Below, one piece after another: positions 23,364-31,784 of a stretch of DNA of 64,000 nt; the stretch's first letter is position 1; each line of letters starts with the position of its first letter. The notes below the pieces were generated by a model, which saw nothing but the letters and a program-made list of their open reading frames with translations, was not told the origin of the DNA and searched no databases. The stretch lies in NCBI GenBank assembly GCA_004556755.1, contig SFFW01000005.1, positions 89,869 through 153,868 on the forward strand, read 5' to 3'. This stretch comes from Clostridiales bacterium. Its GTDB lineage: Bacteria > Bacillota > Clostridia > Oscillospirales > Oscillospiraceae. Position numbers and translations under genes: made by a program.

Positions 23364-24589
23364 AGAATTTGCCCTCCGAGTGATTTGAAGTCATGGATGA
23401 AGTCGGGGTACGATTTTGAGATGCAAGAAATGTCGTCGAGACTTGACGGCGACGAAGCGGCGCAGGCGGCAATGATCGCCGCCATTGCAATGCGGTGATC
23501 GTTAGATGCCGAAAGCTCAGCGCCGTAAAGCTTGCCGCCGAATACCGTAAATGTATCGTTTGAACGCTCGGTGCGTATGCCCATAGAGGTTAACATAACA
23601 TCAACGGCACGCAGCCTGTCGGATTCCTTGAAGCGTAGTCTCGAAGTCCCGGTAAAGTGTGTTTCCGCAGCTGCGGCGGCAGCCAAAACCGCAAGGGGAG
23701 GGAACAAGTCGGGTACGCCCGACACGTCTACCGTGATCCGACTCGGACACGGTCCGCAGGGGGACACCGTTCCGAAATCCGAGGCGGAAAAACCCATCGT
23801 GCGGAGTATATCGAGTATGCGTCTGTCACCCTGACTTGAGGCGCAAGACAGACCGTCAACTCTGATTTTCCCGAGTCCCATAGCGCCGGCGCAGAGCCAG
23901 AATGCCGCTGCCGACCAGTCGCCCTCGACCGTGTGACGGGACGGAAAACGGTAATCGCCGGATACGGAAAACGTGTTGTCAATTTGGTTTACATAAATAT
24001 TAGACAATCGCAGGTAATCAGTTGTAATATCAATATAATTTGCCGAAACGATTGGCGGTATTATGTTAACTTTACCGCCGCCGACAAGGGGCAATGCCAT
24101 TAAAAGACCGCTTATAAACTGGGACGATATTGAGCCGTCAAGCTCATAGCGCCCGGACGTGATTTTGCCGCTCATACGAATAGTATTACCGCACTGCTGT
24201 ATGGACGCACCGTGCGCACAAAGCACCTTGCACAGCGATGCGATAGGGCGCTTGGCAAGCTGCGGCGAAAGGCGAAACTCGGCACTGACGCCAAGTGCGC
24301 AGACGATCGGCAGCAGGAATCTCAAGGTGCTGCCGCTGTCGCCGCAGTCGAGGATGACGCCTGACCTTGCTCTTGCCCTGTCAATGGGGATGATCGTCTC
24401 ACCGTCAAACTCGGCACCCAGTGCCTCAAGGCAGCGCTTGGTTAACATAACATCGTCACAGCCGCTCAACGATTCGACGGCACACGGCGAATCCGACAGA
24501 GCGGCGCATATGAGAGCCCTGTGTGAACAGGATTTCGAGGGCGGCGCTTTCACGCTGCCGTTTAAGGTCGAAGGAAAAATAGTCGCCAT
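23360..24589 (-). CDS. aroA: 3-phosphoshikimate 1-carboxyvinyltransferase (EPSP synthase)
   Basis: The 409-residue enzyme adds an enolpyruvyl group from PEP to shikimate-3-phosphate. Recognisable blocks are the N-terminal PPSKSCSHRALICAAL, DCGDSGSTLRFLLP, the RFKESDRLRA signature, and NDHRIAMA near the C-terminus. LDCGDSGSTLR has Gly-Asp-Ser-Gly where class I enzymes have the LGNAGTA(M)R site, so the enzyme looks like the more divergent class. The start is one base after the aroB stop, and the end overlaps aroC by four bases. Confidence 0.95.
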   Translation of the reverse strand: MATIFPSTLNGSVKAPPSKSCSHRALICAALSDSPCAVESLSGCDDVMLTKRCLEALGAEFDGETIIPIDRARARSGVILDCGDSGSTLRFLLPIVCALGVSAEFRLSPQLAKRPIASLCKVLCAHGASIQQCGNTIRMSGKITSGRYELDGSISSQFISGLLMALPLVGGGKVNIIPPIVSANYIDITTDYLRLSNIYVNQIDNTFSVSGDYRFPSRHTVEGDWSAAAFWLCAGAMGLGKIRVDGLSCASSQGDRRILDILRTMGFSASDFGTVSPCGPCPSRITVDVSGVPDLFPPLAVLAAAAAAETHFTGTSRLRFKESDRLRAVDVMLTSMGIRTERSNDTFTVFGGKLYGAELSASNDHRIAMAAIIAACAASSPSSLDDISCISKSYPDFIHDFKSLGGQIL

Positions 24590-24590
24590 C

Positions 24591-25592
24591 TCAGTTACCG
24601 AAAAGTATGGAGTGAAGCTCGGAGCATTTCACGGTTTTCAGCTCGCACGAACCGAGACCCTTGTACAGCACAAGACTTACATCGTCTCCACGACGCTTCT
24701 TATCATTCATCATTAGTTTACATAATTCTTGGGTGTCAACGTTCAGCTCCGTGGGCAGACCGTGTGACCTCAGATAGGTGCAGACATCGTCTGCGTACCG
24801 TGACATGACGGCAAGCCCGATGGAAAGCGCCTTGCCGTGACTAAGAGTAAAATCGCTTTGTTTTTCAAGGGCATGGGCGATCGTGTGACCGAGGTTCAGA
24901 TACATTCGCATACCCTCGTCACGCTCGTCGCCTTCAATATAGCTGCGCTTTGCGTCAAGCGATTCGTATACGATCTCCTCCGTTTCGCAGTCGGGAACGG
25001 AGAGCAAATTTGGTTTACATAACATTGAATACTTTGCGACCTCGGCATAGCCGTCGCAGAGGCCGTCCGGAGAAAGCGTACTGAGTACATCTGGGTCACA
25101 CAGAACCGTGAGCGGCTGATAAAATGCCCCCACGAGATTCTTTCCGGCGCTCAGATCAATACCGCACTTGCCGCCGACGGAGGAATCGACCATTGAAAGC
25201 AGCGTCGTCGGTATTTGAACAAAACTCACTCCACGCATATAGCTTGCCGCTGCAAAGCCCGCAATATCCCCGGTGACTCCGCCGCCGAGGGCGACAACGC
25301 AGTCGCTCCTGCACATATGAAAGTCCGCCATCGCATTGAGGAGGGCGATATAGGTGTCGGCGTTTTTGTGTTTCTCGCCGCCGGGATAAACAAAGCACTC
25401 GGTCAAAAAGCCTGCATTTTCAAGGCTTTGACGCACAGTGTCTGAGTAAAGCCCTGATACGGTCTCACCGCAGACGACCATTGCACGGGTACCTCTGCTT
25501 ACGCTGCGCACATACTTGCCGCAGTGCGAAAGCAGACCACGTTCTATGAGAACGTCGTAACCCTTTCCGATGTTGATCCTCAGTTTTCGCAT
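24591..25592 (-). CDS. aroB: 3-dehydroquinate synthase
   Basis: AroB cyclises DAHP to 3-dehydroquinate using NAD and a divalent metal. The 333-residue form starts at the ATG 25592 (MRKLRINIGKGYDVLIERG), overlapping aroF by 13 bases; a longer in-frame start inside aroF is less likely. GGGVTGDIAGFAAASYMRG, IPTTLLSMVDSSVGGKCGID and the metal histidine region MYLNLGHTIAHALE are diagnostic. It is the second gene of the aro operon, in reaction order after aroF. Confidence 0.95.
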   Translation of the reverse strand: MRKLRINIGKGYDVLIERGLLSHCGKYVRSVSRGTRAMVVCGETVSGLYSDTVRQSLENAGFLTECFVYPGGEKHKNADTYIALLNAMADFHMCRSDCVVALGGGVTGDIAGFAAASYMRGVSFVQIPTTLLSMVDSSVGGKCGIDLSAGKNLVGAFYQPLTVLCDPDVLSTLSPDGLCDGYAEVAKYSMLCKPNLLSVPDCETEEIVYESLDAKRSYIEGDERDEGMRMYLNLGHTIAHALEKQSDFTLSHGKALSIGLAVMSRYADDVCTYLRSHGLPTELNVDTQELCKLMMNDKKRRGDDVSLVLYKGLGSCELKTVKCSELHSILFGN

Positions 25593-26593
25593 GACATGAC
25601 CGCCTTTCTGACGGCAAAAAGCTTTTTGCACAGAGCGTCAAAGCGCTGCGGCGTAAGTGCCTGCGGACCGTCGCACCGTGCGTGCGCCGGGTCGTTGTGG
25701 ACCTCGATCATAACGCCGTCCGCACCTGCGGCGGCAGCCGCAAGCGCCATCGGCTCAACATATGCCGATTTCCCGGCCGCATGGCTTGGATCGACGATGA
25801 CGGGCAGGTGACTGCGTTCCTTGATGACGGGCACCGCCGAGAGGTCGAGAGTGTTCCTCGTTGCGGTCTCGAATGTGCGTATGCCACGCTCGCACAGGAT
25901 GACGTCGGCGTTACCGCCGGACATGAGATACTCCGCCGAGGTGAGAAGCTCATCTACGGTGTTCGACCAGCCACGCTTTAAAAGTATCGGCTTGCCGCAG
26001 CGGGAGAGCGCCTTCAAAAGCTCCGTATTCTGCATATTTCGTGCGCCGACCTGTATGACGTCAACGTCCACAAAGAGCGGAAGCTGAGACATATCGAGTA
26101 TCTCGCTCACCACGGGAAGCCCCGTGAGGCGCTTGGCTTCGAGAAGAAGCGGGATGCCGTCACTGCGCAGACCCTGAAAATCGTAGGGCGAGGTGCGGGG
26201 CTTGAACGCTCCGCCACGCAGAAGGGTCGCTCCCGACGCCTTGACCGCCGAAGCGATGCCGCACACCTGCTCACGGCTTTCGACGGAGCAGGGTCCTGCG
26301 ATCACGGCAAAGCCGCCGCCTCCGATGCTGACGCTTCCGACCGATATGACGCTGTCGTCGGGGTGGGAGAGCCTGCCTGCGAGCCTGTACGGAGCGGTGA
26401 CCGCTTTGACGGACTCCACAAAATCGAGACTTCTTATATAATCTGCGGCGAGCGCCGATGCATCGCCGACGACGCACAGAACGCTTCTGCCGTCGCCGGG
26501 AACGGAGACGGCTTTAAGACCGCAGCTTTCGATATATTCGCACAGCGACTGCTCCTGCTTGGGCGCCGCATGAGGGCGGAGTATGATTATCAT
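25580..26593 (-). CDS. aroF: 3-deoxy-7-phosphoheptulonate (DAHP) synthase, type I-beta
   Basis: The 337-residue enzyme condenses PEP and erythrose-4-phosphate, the entry step to aromatic biosynthesis. The N-terminal 70 residues form the ferredoxin-like regulatory domain typical of the I-beta class. The barrel carries VIAGPCSVES, LLRGGAFKPRTSPYDFQG, GARNMQN, LLKRGW and the metal-binding DPSHAAGK. It is the first gene of the aro operon, with its own promoter just upstream and a GGGGG ribosome site. The N-terminal domain suggests feedback control by an aromatic amino acid. Confidence 0.96.
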   Translation of the reverse strand: MIIILRPHAAPKQEQSLCEYIESCGLKAVSVPGDGRSVLCVVGDASALAADYIRSLDFVESVKAVTAPYRLAGRLSHPDDSVISVGSVSIGGGGFAVIAGPCSVESREQVCGIASAVKASGATLLRGGAFKPRTSPYDFQGLRSDGIPLLLEAKRLTGLPVVSEILDMSQLPLFVDVDVIQVGARNMQNTELLKALSRCGKPILLKRGWSNTVDELLTSAEYLMSGGNADVILCERGIRTFETATRNTLDLSAVPVIKERSHLPVIVDPSHAAGKSAYVEPMALAAAAAGADGVMIEVHNDPAHARCDGPQALTPQRFDALCKKLFAVRKAVMSCEN

Positions 26594-26622
26594 GGATATA
26601 CCCCCGTTAGTTTAATCATTAC

Positions 26623-26651
26623 ATTATACAACAGTTTCCGACTCCAGTCAA
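26623..26651 (-). promoter_or_regulatory. Promoter of the aro operon
   Basis: On the minus strand TTGACT (26651-26646) and TATAAT (26628-26623) are 17 bases apart, with the start codon of aroF 30 bases beyond the -10. I see no attenuator or T-box in the short leader. Confidence 0.7.
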
Positions 26652-26691
26652 AATGAAAAACAGCGATCAGAGCTGCTTTGACAAAAAACCC

Positions 26692-26719
26692 TTGACAATG
26701 CGGCGGCTTGTGGTATAAT
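26692..26719 (+). promoter_or_regulatory. Promoter of the S-box/metK operon
   Basis: TTGACA (26692-26697) and TATAAT (26714-26719) are 16 bases apart. Both hexamers are consensus, which suggests strong initiation with control left to the riboswitch. Confidence 0.75.
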
Positions 26720-26735
26720 TCGGTACACAAACTCA

Positions 26736-26876
26736 ATACCTTATCAAGAGCGGTGGAGGGAACGGCCCTGTGAAACCCGGCAACCTGTCGAAAGGCAAGG
26801 TGCTAAATCCGGCGGTGATGATCGAAAGATGAGGAATGCTATCAGGTATCGGACTCCGCCGAAGGGCGGGGTTTTT
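26736..26876 (+). promoter_or_regulatory. SAM-I (S-box) riboswitch with terminator
   Basis: The conserved S-box blocks are all visible: CTTATCAAGAGCGGTGGAGGGA, CCCTGTGAAACCCGGCAACC, AAGGTGCTAAATCC and AAAGATGAGG. ATACC near 26736 pairs with GGTAT (26845-26849) to close helix P1. The expression platform ACTCCGCC-gaag-GGCGGGGT followed by TTTTTC (26853-26876) is the terminator. High SAM should stabilise P1 and end transcription before metK. Confidence 0.95.
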
Positions 26877-26943
26877 CTTTGCCCTGAGCCTCCCTGCGAT
26901 GCGCTTTTGAGAGTAAATAATTACACAATTGGAGGATAATAAA

Positions 26944-28125
26944 ATGAGCAAAAGGCTTTTCACTTCCGAGTCCGTGACCGAGGGACATCCCGATAAGATC
27001 TGCGACCAGATCTCCGATGCGGTGCTGGACGCAATACTTGAGCAGGACCCCGACGGCAGAGTTGCCTGCGAGACCACGGCTTCCACGGGGCTTATCCACA
27101 TCATGGGCGAGATCAGCACGAGCTGCTATGTCGATATTCCCAAGATCGCAAGAGACGTCATCCGTGAGATCGGCTACGACAGAGCAAAGTACGGCTTTGA
27201 CTGCGACACCTGCGGCATAATCACGAACATTGACGAACAGTCCGCCGACATCGCTCTCGGCGTTGACAAATCGCTTGAGGCGAAGGCTCAGGACGACGGC
27301 GAGCTTGATAACGGCGCCGGCGACCAGGGCATGATGTTCGGCTATGCCTGCAACGAGACCGAGGAGCTTATGCCCCTTGCGATAAGCCTTTCCCACAAGA
27401 TCGCAAAGCGCCTTGCCGAGGTCAGAAAGAGCGGCCTTGTCAATTACCTCCGTCCCGACGGCAAGACGCAGGTCACGGTCGAGTACGATGACAGCGGTAA
27501 GCCCGTCAGAGTTGACACCGTGGTGCTGTCCACTCAGCACGCAGCCGAGGCTTCCCTCGACACCATCCGTAAGGATATGATAGAGTTAGTCATCCGTCCC
27601 TGCATTCCCGCAGCGCTGCTTGACGAGAACACCAAGTATTATGTAAACCCGACCGGACGCTTTGTCATCGGCGGACCTCAGGGCGACTCCGGACTTACGG
27701 GACGCAAGATAATCGTCGACACCTACGGCGGCAGCGCACCCCACGGCGGCGGTGCCTTCTCCGGCAAGGACCCGACGAAGGTCGACCGCAGCGCAGCCTA
27801 TGCAGCACGCTATGCCGCAAAGAACATCGTTGCAGCCGGACTTGCCGACAAGTGCCTTGTTCAGCTTGCATATGCGATCGGCGTTGCACGCCCCGTGTCC
27901 GTCATGGTCGATACCTACGGCACCGGAACGGTCTCCGACGAGAAGCTTGCGGAAGCGGTAAACACCGTTTTTGACCTGCGCCCGACGGCGATAATCCGTG
28001 ACCTCGACCTCAAAAAGCCCATCTACCGCAAGCTCGCAGCCTACGGTCACATGGGACGTACCGACCTTGGCGTGCGTTGGGAGGATACCGACAGGATCGA
28101 AGCGCTCATAGCGGCGGTGAAGTGA
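26944..28125 (+). CDS. metK: S-adenosylmethionine synthetase
   Basis: MetK joins methionine and ATP to make SAM. The 393-residue protein shows the family blocks FTSESVTEGHPDKICDQISD, GAGDQGMMFGYA, and the P-loop-like GGGAFSGKDPTKVDRSAAY. I start at the ATG 26944 behind GGAGGATAATAAA; an in-frame TTG at 26929 lies inside the ribosome site. SAM feedback through the S-box directly upstream fits. The last base of its stop codon is the first of the next gene's start (TGATG), so translation is coupled. Confidence 0.97.
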   Translation: MSKRLFTSESVTEGHPDKICDQISDAVLDAILEQDPDGRVACETTASTGLIHIMGEISTSCYVDIPKIARDVIREIGYDRAKYGFDCDTCGIITNIDEQSADIALGVDKSLEAKAQDDGELDNGAGDQGMMFGYACNETEELMPLAISLSHKIAKRLAEVRKSGLVNYLRPDGKTQVTVEYDDSGKPVRVDTVVLSTQHAAEASLDTIRKDMIELVIRPCIPAALLDENTKYYVNPTGRFVIGGPQGDSGLTGRKIIVDTYGGSAPHGGGAFSGKDPTKVDRSAAYAARYAAKNIVAAGLADKCLVQLAYAIGVARPVSVMVDTYGTGTVSDEKLAEAVNTVFDLRPTAIIRDLDLKKPIYRKLAAYGHMGRTDLGVRWEDTDRIEALIAAVK

Positions 28126-28742
28126 TGCACATTCCGAGCTGTGAGAGCACGGAGCTTGAGCTTTTGGGCTTTGACGAGGCGCTGGACGGTCGTAGCTTTG
28201 AGGGCTACGACCCGGAGCGCTGGCTCTATGTGCCGGATCACTACTCCGATTACCGTTACATCCTCGGAACGAGGGGAGTAAATCCTCTCATCTGCATCGG
28301 GATAAACCCCTCGACGGCTGCGCCCGATGCGCTCGACAACACGCTCAAGAGCGTGGAGCGTATCGCAAAGGGAAACGGCTACGACAGCTTCATAATGTTT
28401 AATGTATACGCACAGCGGGCGACGAACCCCGACGACATGGACAGGATACCGAACGGCTTCCTGCACGCAGAGAATATGAAGGCGTTTCGCTACATACTCT
28501 CGAATGTGGGCGAGGGGCATACGCCTGCGGTCTGGGCGGCATGGGGTACCGTCATTGAAAAGCGCCCGTATTTGCGTGACTGCCTGTACGATATGCTGGA
28601 GATCGGCAGAAGCTACGGCGCACGTTGGCTGTCGGTCGGCAAAAGGAGCAAGAAGGGGCATCCCCACCATCCGCTCTATCTGAGGAGCGACGCCGTGACC
28701 GAAGATTTCGACATTGACGCATATCTTGAGGTGATAAAATGA
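28125..28742 (+). CDS. DUF1643 domain protein
   Basis: The 205-residue protein contains the DUF1643 pattern ICIGINPSTAAPDALDNTL...RIAKGNGYDSFIMFNVYAQRAT and VWAAWGTVIEKRPYL with a C-terminal GKRSKKGHPHHPLYL. The family has no settled biochemical role. Here it is translationally coupled to metK (one-base overlap) and to the next amidase gene (four-base overlap), under the same SAM riboswitch. That context suggests a link to methionine or SAM metabolism, which is an inference. Confidence 0.85.
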   Translation: MHIPSCESTELELLGFDEALDGRSFEGYDPERWLYVPDHYSDYRYILGTRGVNPLICIGINPSTAAPDALDNTLKSVERIAKGNGYDSFIMFNVYAQRATNPDDMDRIPNGFLHAENMKAFRYILSNVGEGHTPAVWAAWGTVIEKRPYLRDCLYDMLEIGRSYGARWLSVGKRSKKGHPHHPLYLRSDAVTEDFDIDAYLEVIK

Positions 28743-29563
28743 AAACAAAGCTGCACCTTGCCGTCTGCCAGATCAGGACGGAGACGGATAAAAATGCGAC
28801 CATGGAGAAGGCTGCCGCCATGATAAAGGATGCGGCGGACAAGGGAGCCGACATTGCGGTGCTTCCCGAAATGTTCAACTGCCCGTATTCAAGCAGGTAC
28901 TTCAGAAGCTTTGCCGAGGACGAAAACGGCGAAAGCCTTGTCGAGATGTCACGCTGGGCAAAGAAAAACGGCATCATCCTCGTCGGCGGCTCTGTGCCGG
29001 AAAAGGACGGGGATAAAATGTACAACACCTGCTACGTTTTTGACCGTGACGGTGAGCTTATCGCAAAGCACCGCAAGGCACATATGTTCGACGTTCAGAT
29101 AGAAAACGGGGTCTCTTTCCGTGAATCCAAGCACTTTTCACCCGGAAACGAGATAACGGTGTTTGACACGGAGTTCGGTAAAATGGGCGTTATGGTGTGC
29201 TTTGACATACGCTTCCCGGAGCTGTGCAGGAGCATGGCGGAAAGGGGCGCTAAGCTCATATTCTGCCCGGCGCAGTTTAACATGACGACGGGACCTAAGC
29301 ACTGGGAGCTGAGCCTCCGTGCAAGGGCGATGGATAACGAGCTGTTTTTCGTCGGAGCTTCTGCGGCACGCTATGAGGGCTTTGACTACGAATGCTGGGG
29401 TCACTCGGCGGTCGTCAGTCCCTTCGGCGACGTGATCGCCTCCTGCGACGAGACCGAGCAGCTCATGCTGTGCGACATCGACCTTGCGGAGGTGGACTCG
29501 GTCAGGCAGCAGCTTCCGACCTTCCTTAGGCTGCGTGAGGATCTTTACACCGTGTCGAAATAG
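28739..29563 (+). CDS. Carbon-nitrogen hydrolase, omega-amidase (Nit2)-like
   Basis: The 274-residue nitrilase-superfamily enzyme has the Glu-Lys-Cys triad at E44 (LPEMF), K113 (KHRKAHMFD) and C154 (VCFDIRFPE). The CFDIRFPEL sequence and HMFDVQI are typical of Nit2/omega-amidases, which deaminate 2-oxoglutaramate or 2-oxosuccinamate. In several Gram-positive bacteria such an enzyme works in methionine salvage, removing the amide from the transaminated glutamine partner. Its place in a SAM-riboswitch operon with metK supports that reading. It is the last gene of the operon. Confidence 0.85.
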   Translation: MKTKLHLAVCQIRTETDKNATMEKAAAMIKDAADKGADIAVLPEMFNCPYSSRYFRSFAEDENGESLVEMSRWAKKNGIILVGGSVPEKDGDKMYNTCYVFDRDGELIAKHRKAHMFDVQIENGVSFRESKHFSPGNEITVFDTEFGKMGVMVCFDIRFPELCRSMAERGAKLIFCPAQFNMTTGPKHWELSLRARAMDNELFFVGASAARYEGFDYECWGHSAVVSPFGDVIASCDETEQLMLCDIDLAEVDSVRQQLPTFLRLREDLYTVSK

Positions 29564-29627
29564 TCAATATCGACAAAGATTCCGGCGGCGAAGCGCAAAG
29601 CTTTCGCAAAACGCCGAAACTGAAAAA

Positions 29628-29661
29628 AGGGCTTGCCAAACAGACGGCAAGCCCTTATGAT
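29628..29661 (+). promoter_or_regulatory. Hairpin overlapping a possible pyrR promoter
   Basis: AAGGGCTTGCC (29628-29638) and GGCAAGCCCTT (29646-29656) form an 11-bp stem without a U-tract on the plus strand. Within it TTGCCA (29634-29639) and TATGAT (29656-29661) are 16 bases apart and could be the pyrR promoter. Both readings are weak. Confidence 0.35.
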
Positions 29662-29679
29662 ATAGAAAAAGATTTTTAA

Positions 29680-29779
29680 GCAGGTCCCGTGAGGCCGGCA
29701 AAGTCGCTCATATTGCAGAGTCGTGCATTGGCACGTCTGCGTTTGCGTATCTTGCCGGAGGCGGCAGGATATTTTTTTA
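29680..29779 (+). promoter_or_regulatory. PyrR-responsive attenuator
   Basis: CAGGTCCCGTGAGGCCGG (29681-29698) matches the PyrR-binding loop consensus (AGNCCNGNGAGG). Downstream, ATCTTGCCG-gag-CGGCAGGAT followed by ATTTTTTTA (29749-29779) is an intrinsic terminator. With UMP bound, PyrR should hold the anti-antiterminator and favour termination ahead of pyrR and the uracil permease gene. Confidence 0.85.
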
Positions 29780-29813
29780 TGCTAAAATAAGAAATGTATG
29801 CCCGGAGGCAAAA

Positions 29814-30356
29814 ATGGAGATAAAATCAAAGCTCATGGACGAGGCGGCGATGAACCGTGCGCTCATGCGTATCTCGCATGAGATCGTCGAAAGAAACAGG
29901 GGAGCGGAAAACGTCGTTCTGCTCGGAATAAGGCGCAGGGGAGTGCCGATAGCAAGGCGCATCTGCGAAAACATCGAAAAGATCGAGGGACAAAGCGTAC
30001 CCTGCGGCGAGGTGGACATCAGCTTTTACCGTGACGACCTCACGAAGCAAAGCGATGTGCCGCAGCTTAAATACACCGACTTCGGCTTTGACGTAAACGA
30101 CAAGGACCTCGTGCTTGTGGACGACGTGCTGTACACCGGCAGGACCGCAAGAGCGGCGTTCGAGGCGGTGTTCTCCGCCGGGAGACCGAGAAGCATCCAG
30201 TTTGCGGTGCTTATCGACAGGGGTCACCGTGAGCTGCCCATAAGGGCGGACTACGTCGGAAAGAACGTTCCGACCTCCAGAAGCGAGCTTATCGAGGTGC
30301 GGCTGCCGGAGTATGACGGCGAAACCGGCGTATATCTTTGCGAGATCGAAAAATAA
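29814..30356 (+). CDS. pyrR: Bifunctional pyr operon regulator/uracil phosphoribosyltransferase
   Basis: PyrR binds pyr mRNA leaders when UMP is high, and it also makes UMP from uracil and PRPP. The 180 residues are normal for the family. The PRPP loop is LVDDVLYTGRTARAA, and the N-terminus KLMDEAAMNRALMRISHEIVE with GIRRRGVPIA is characteristic. A PyrR-loop attenuator lies 35 bases upstream, so the gene is autoregulated. The uracil permease gene follows 20 bases later in the same operon. Confidence 0.95.
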   Translation: MEIKSKLMDEAAMNRALMRISHEIVERNRGAENVVLLGIRRRGVPIARRICENIEKIEGQSVPCGEVDISFYRDDLTKQSDVPQLKYTDFGFDVNDKDLVLVDDVLYTGRTARAAFEAVFSAGRPRSIQFAVLIDRGHRELPIRADYVGKNVPTSRSELIEVRLPEYDGETGVYLCEIEK

Positions 30357-30376
30357 ATATAAAGAGAGGCAAAACG

Positions 30377-31720
30377 ATGAAAGAAAAGAAAGCGATCAGC
30401 GGCCCCGTGTACGATGCCCGTACACTTGGGGCAGGTAAAATGGGCATTTTGGGACTTCAGCATATGTTTGCTATGTTCGGTGCGACGGTGCTTGTGCCGA
30501 CTCTCACGGGACTGAGCGTTTCGGCGACGCTGCTGTTTGCCGGTCTCGGCACTCTGCTGTTCCACCTCATCACCAAGGGCAAGATCCCTGCGTTCCTCGG
30601 CTCGTCCTTTGCGTTCCTTGCGGGATACTTCGCAATAGCCCCCAACGGCGAAAGAGAGCTGCTGCCGTATGCCTGCGTGGGCGTTGCGGTTGCGGGACTT
30701 ATGTACGTCATCCTGTCCGCTTTCTTTAAGATATTCGGCACGAAGAAGGTCATGCGTTTCTTCCCACCGATAGTCACGGGACCCATCATCATCGCCATCG
30801 GTCTGACCCTCTCCGCAAGTGCGATAACGAATTGCTCTAAGAACTGGCTCATCGCCGGCTTTGCGATACTGGTCGTCATCGGCTTTAATATGTGGGGCAA
30901 GGGCATGACCAAGATCATCCCCATCCTCCTCGGTGTAATAAGCTCCTACGTTTTTGCGATAATCATTGACCCCGCAGAGAGAACAGCGGTCGCAAGCGCC
31001 TTTAATGACGCAAGCTGGGTCGGACTGCCTTTTCAGTGGGAGGACACCGTGTTCGGACTCTTCGGCGGCAAGGTGGATAAGCAGCTTCTCGTGACCTCCG
31101 TCATCACCATCGTTCCGCTTTCTCTTGCGACCATGGTCGAGCATATCGGCGACGTCTGCGCAATATCCTCCACCTGCAAGCGCAACTACATGGACGACCC
31201 CGGTCTGCACCGCACGCTTTTGGGCGACGGCCTTGCGACCACAATGGCGGCGCTCTTCGGCGCACCCGCAAACACGACCTACGGCGAGAACACCGGCGTT
31301 CTGGCGCTCTCCAAGGTCTATGACCCCAGAGTCATCAGGATCGCAGCGGTGTTTGCGATAGTGTTCTCCTTCTGCCCCAAGTTTGCGGCGCTCATCGCTG
31401 CAATGCCGGTCGCAACGATAGGCGGCGTATCCATGGTGCTTTACGGCATGATCTCAGCAGTCGGCGTCCGCAACGTCGTTGAGAACAAGGTGGATTTCTC
31501 CAACAACCGCAACGTCATAATCGCAGCGCTCATACTCGTGCTTGCGATCGGTATCAAGTACTACAACGCAAGCGGTGCAATACAGATAGGCAGCATAAGC
31601 CTTTCGGGACTTGCGGTCGCATCCGTCGTCGGCATACTCCTCAATGCGATACTCCCCGGTAAGGATTACGACTTCGAGCAGGAGTCTGAAGGCTCCACCT
31701 CCGTAAACTTCAAGGTCTGA
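30377..31720 (+). CDS. uraA: Uracil permease (NCS2 family)
   Basis: This 447-residue integral membrane protein imports uracil with protons. It has about 12-14 hydrophobic segments. NCS2 landmarks are the N-terminal LGLQHMFAMFGATVLVP, the SSFAFLAGYF half-helix, the transport motif region VEHIGDVCAISS and NTTYGENTGVLALSKVYDPRV. The ATG at 30377 fits the family start; an in-frame ATG inside pyrR is rejected. The PyrR attenuator upstream would repress it when pyrimidines are plentiful. Confidence 0.93.
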   Translation: MKEKKAISGPVYDARTLGAGKMGILGLQHMFAMFGATVLVPTLTGLSVSATLLFAGLGTLLFHLITKGKIPAFLGSSFAFLAGYFAIAPNGERELLPYACVGVAVAGLMYVILSAFFKIFGTKKVMRFFPPIVTGPIIIAIGLTLSASAITNCSKNWLIAGFAILVVIGFNMWGKGMTKIIPILLGVISSYVFAIIIDPAERTAVASAFNDASWVGLPFQWEDTVFGLFGGKVDKQLLVTSVITIVPLSLATMVEHIGDVCAISSTCKRNYMDDPGLHRTLLGDGLATTMAALFGAPANTTYGENTGVLALSKVYDPRVIRIAAVFAIVFSFCPKFAALIAAMPVATIGGVSMVLYGMISAVGVRNVVENKVDFSNNRNVIIAALILVLAIGIKYYNASGAIQIGSISLSGLAVASVVGILLNAILPGKDYDFEQESEGSTSVNFKV

Positions 31721-31730
31721 TAAAAATAAT

Positions 31731-31767
31731 AAAAAACAGGCAAAGCCTTGCTTTGCCTGTTTTTTTG
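31731..31767. terminator. Bidirectional terminator
   Basis: AAAAAACAGGCAAAGC pairs with GCTTTGCCTGTTTTTT around CTT, with A- and T-runs on both strands, between the convergent uraA and O-antigen ligase-like genes. Confidence 0.9.
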
Positions 31768-31784
31768 CTATTGCGGAATTGATT

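Larger units (their letters stand above)
21319..25022 (-). repeat. Dispersed 10-base motif TTATGTWAAC inside aro genes
   Basis: On the coding strand the motif TTATGTAAAC or TTATGTTAAC occurs at 21319-21328, 21686-21695, 22387-22396, 23079-23088, 23589-23598, 23987-23996, 24441-24450, 24716-24725 and 25013-25022, with a one-mismatch copy at 20812-20821 and one inverted copy at 24061-24070. It is read as TTA-TGT-AAA, as T-TAT-GTA-AAC and as TT-ATG-TTA-AC, three times each, so protein sequence does not explain it. By eye only two copies occur elsewhere in the window (12978-12987 and 27639-27648). Its role is unknown. Confidence 0.7.

Noticed and set aside
29628..29656. Terminator of the metK operon
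   Set aside because: The stem is good but lacks a U-tract in the direction of transcription, so I list it only as a hairpin.
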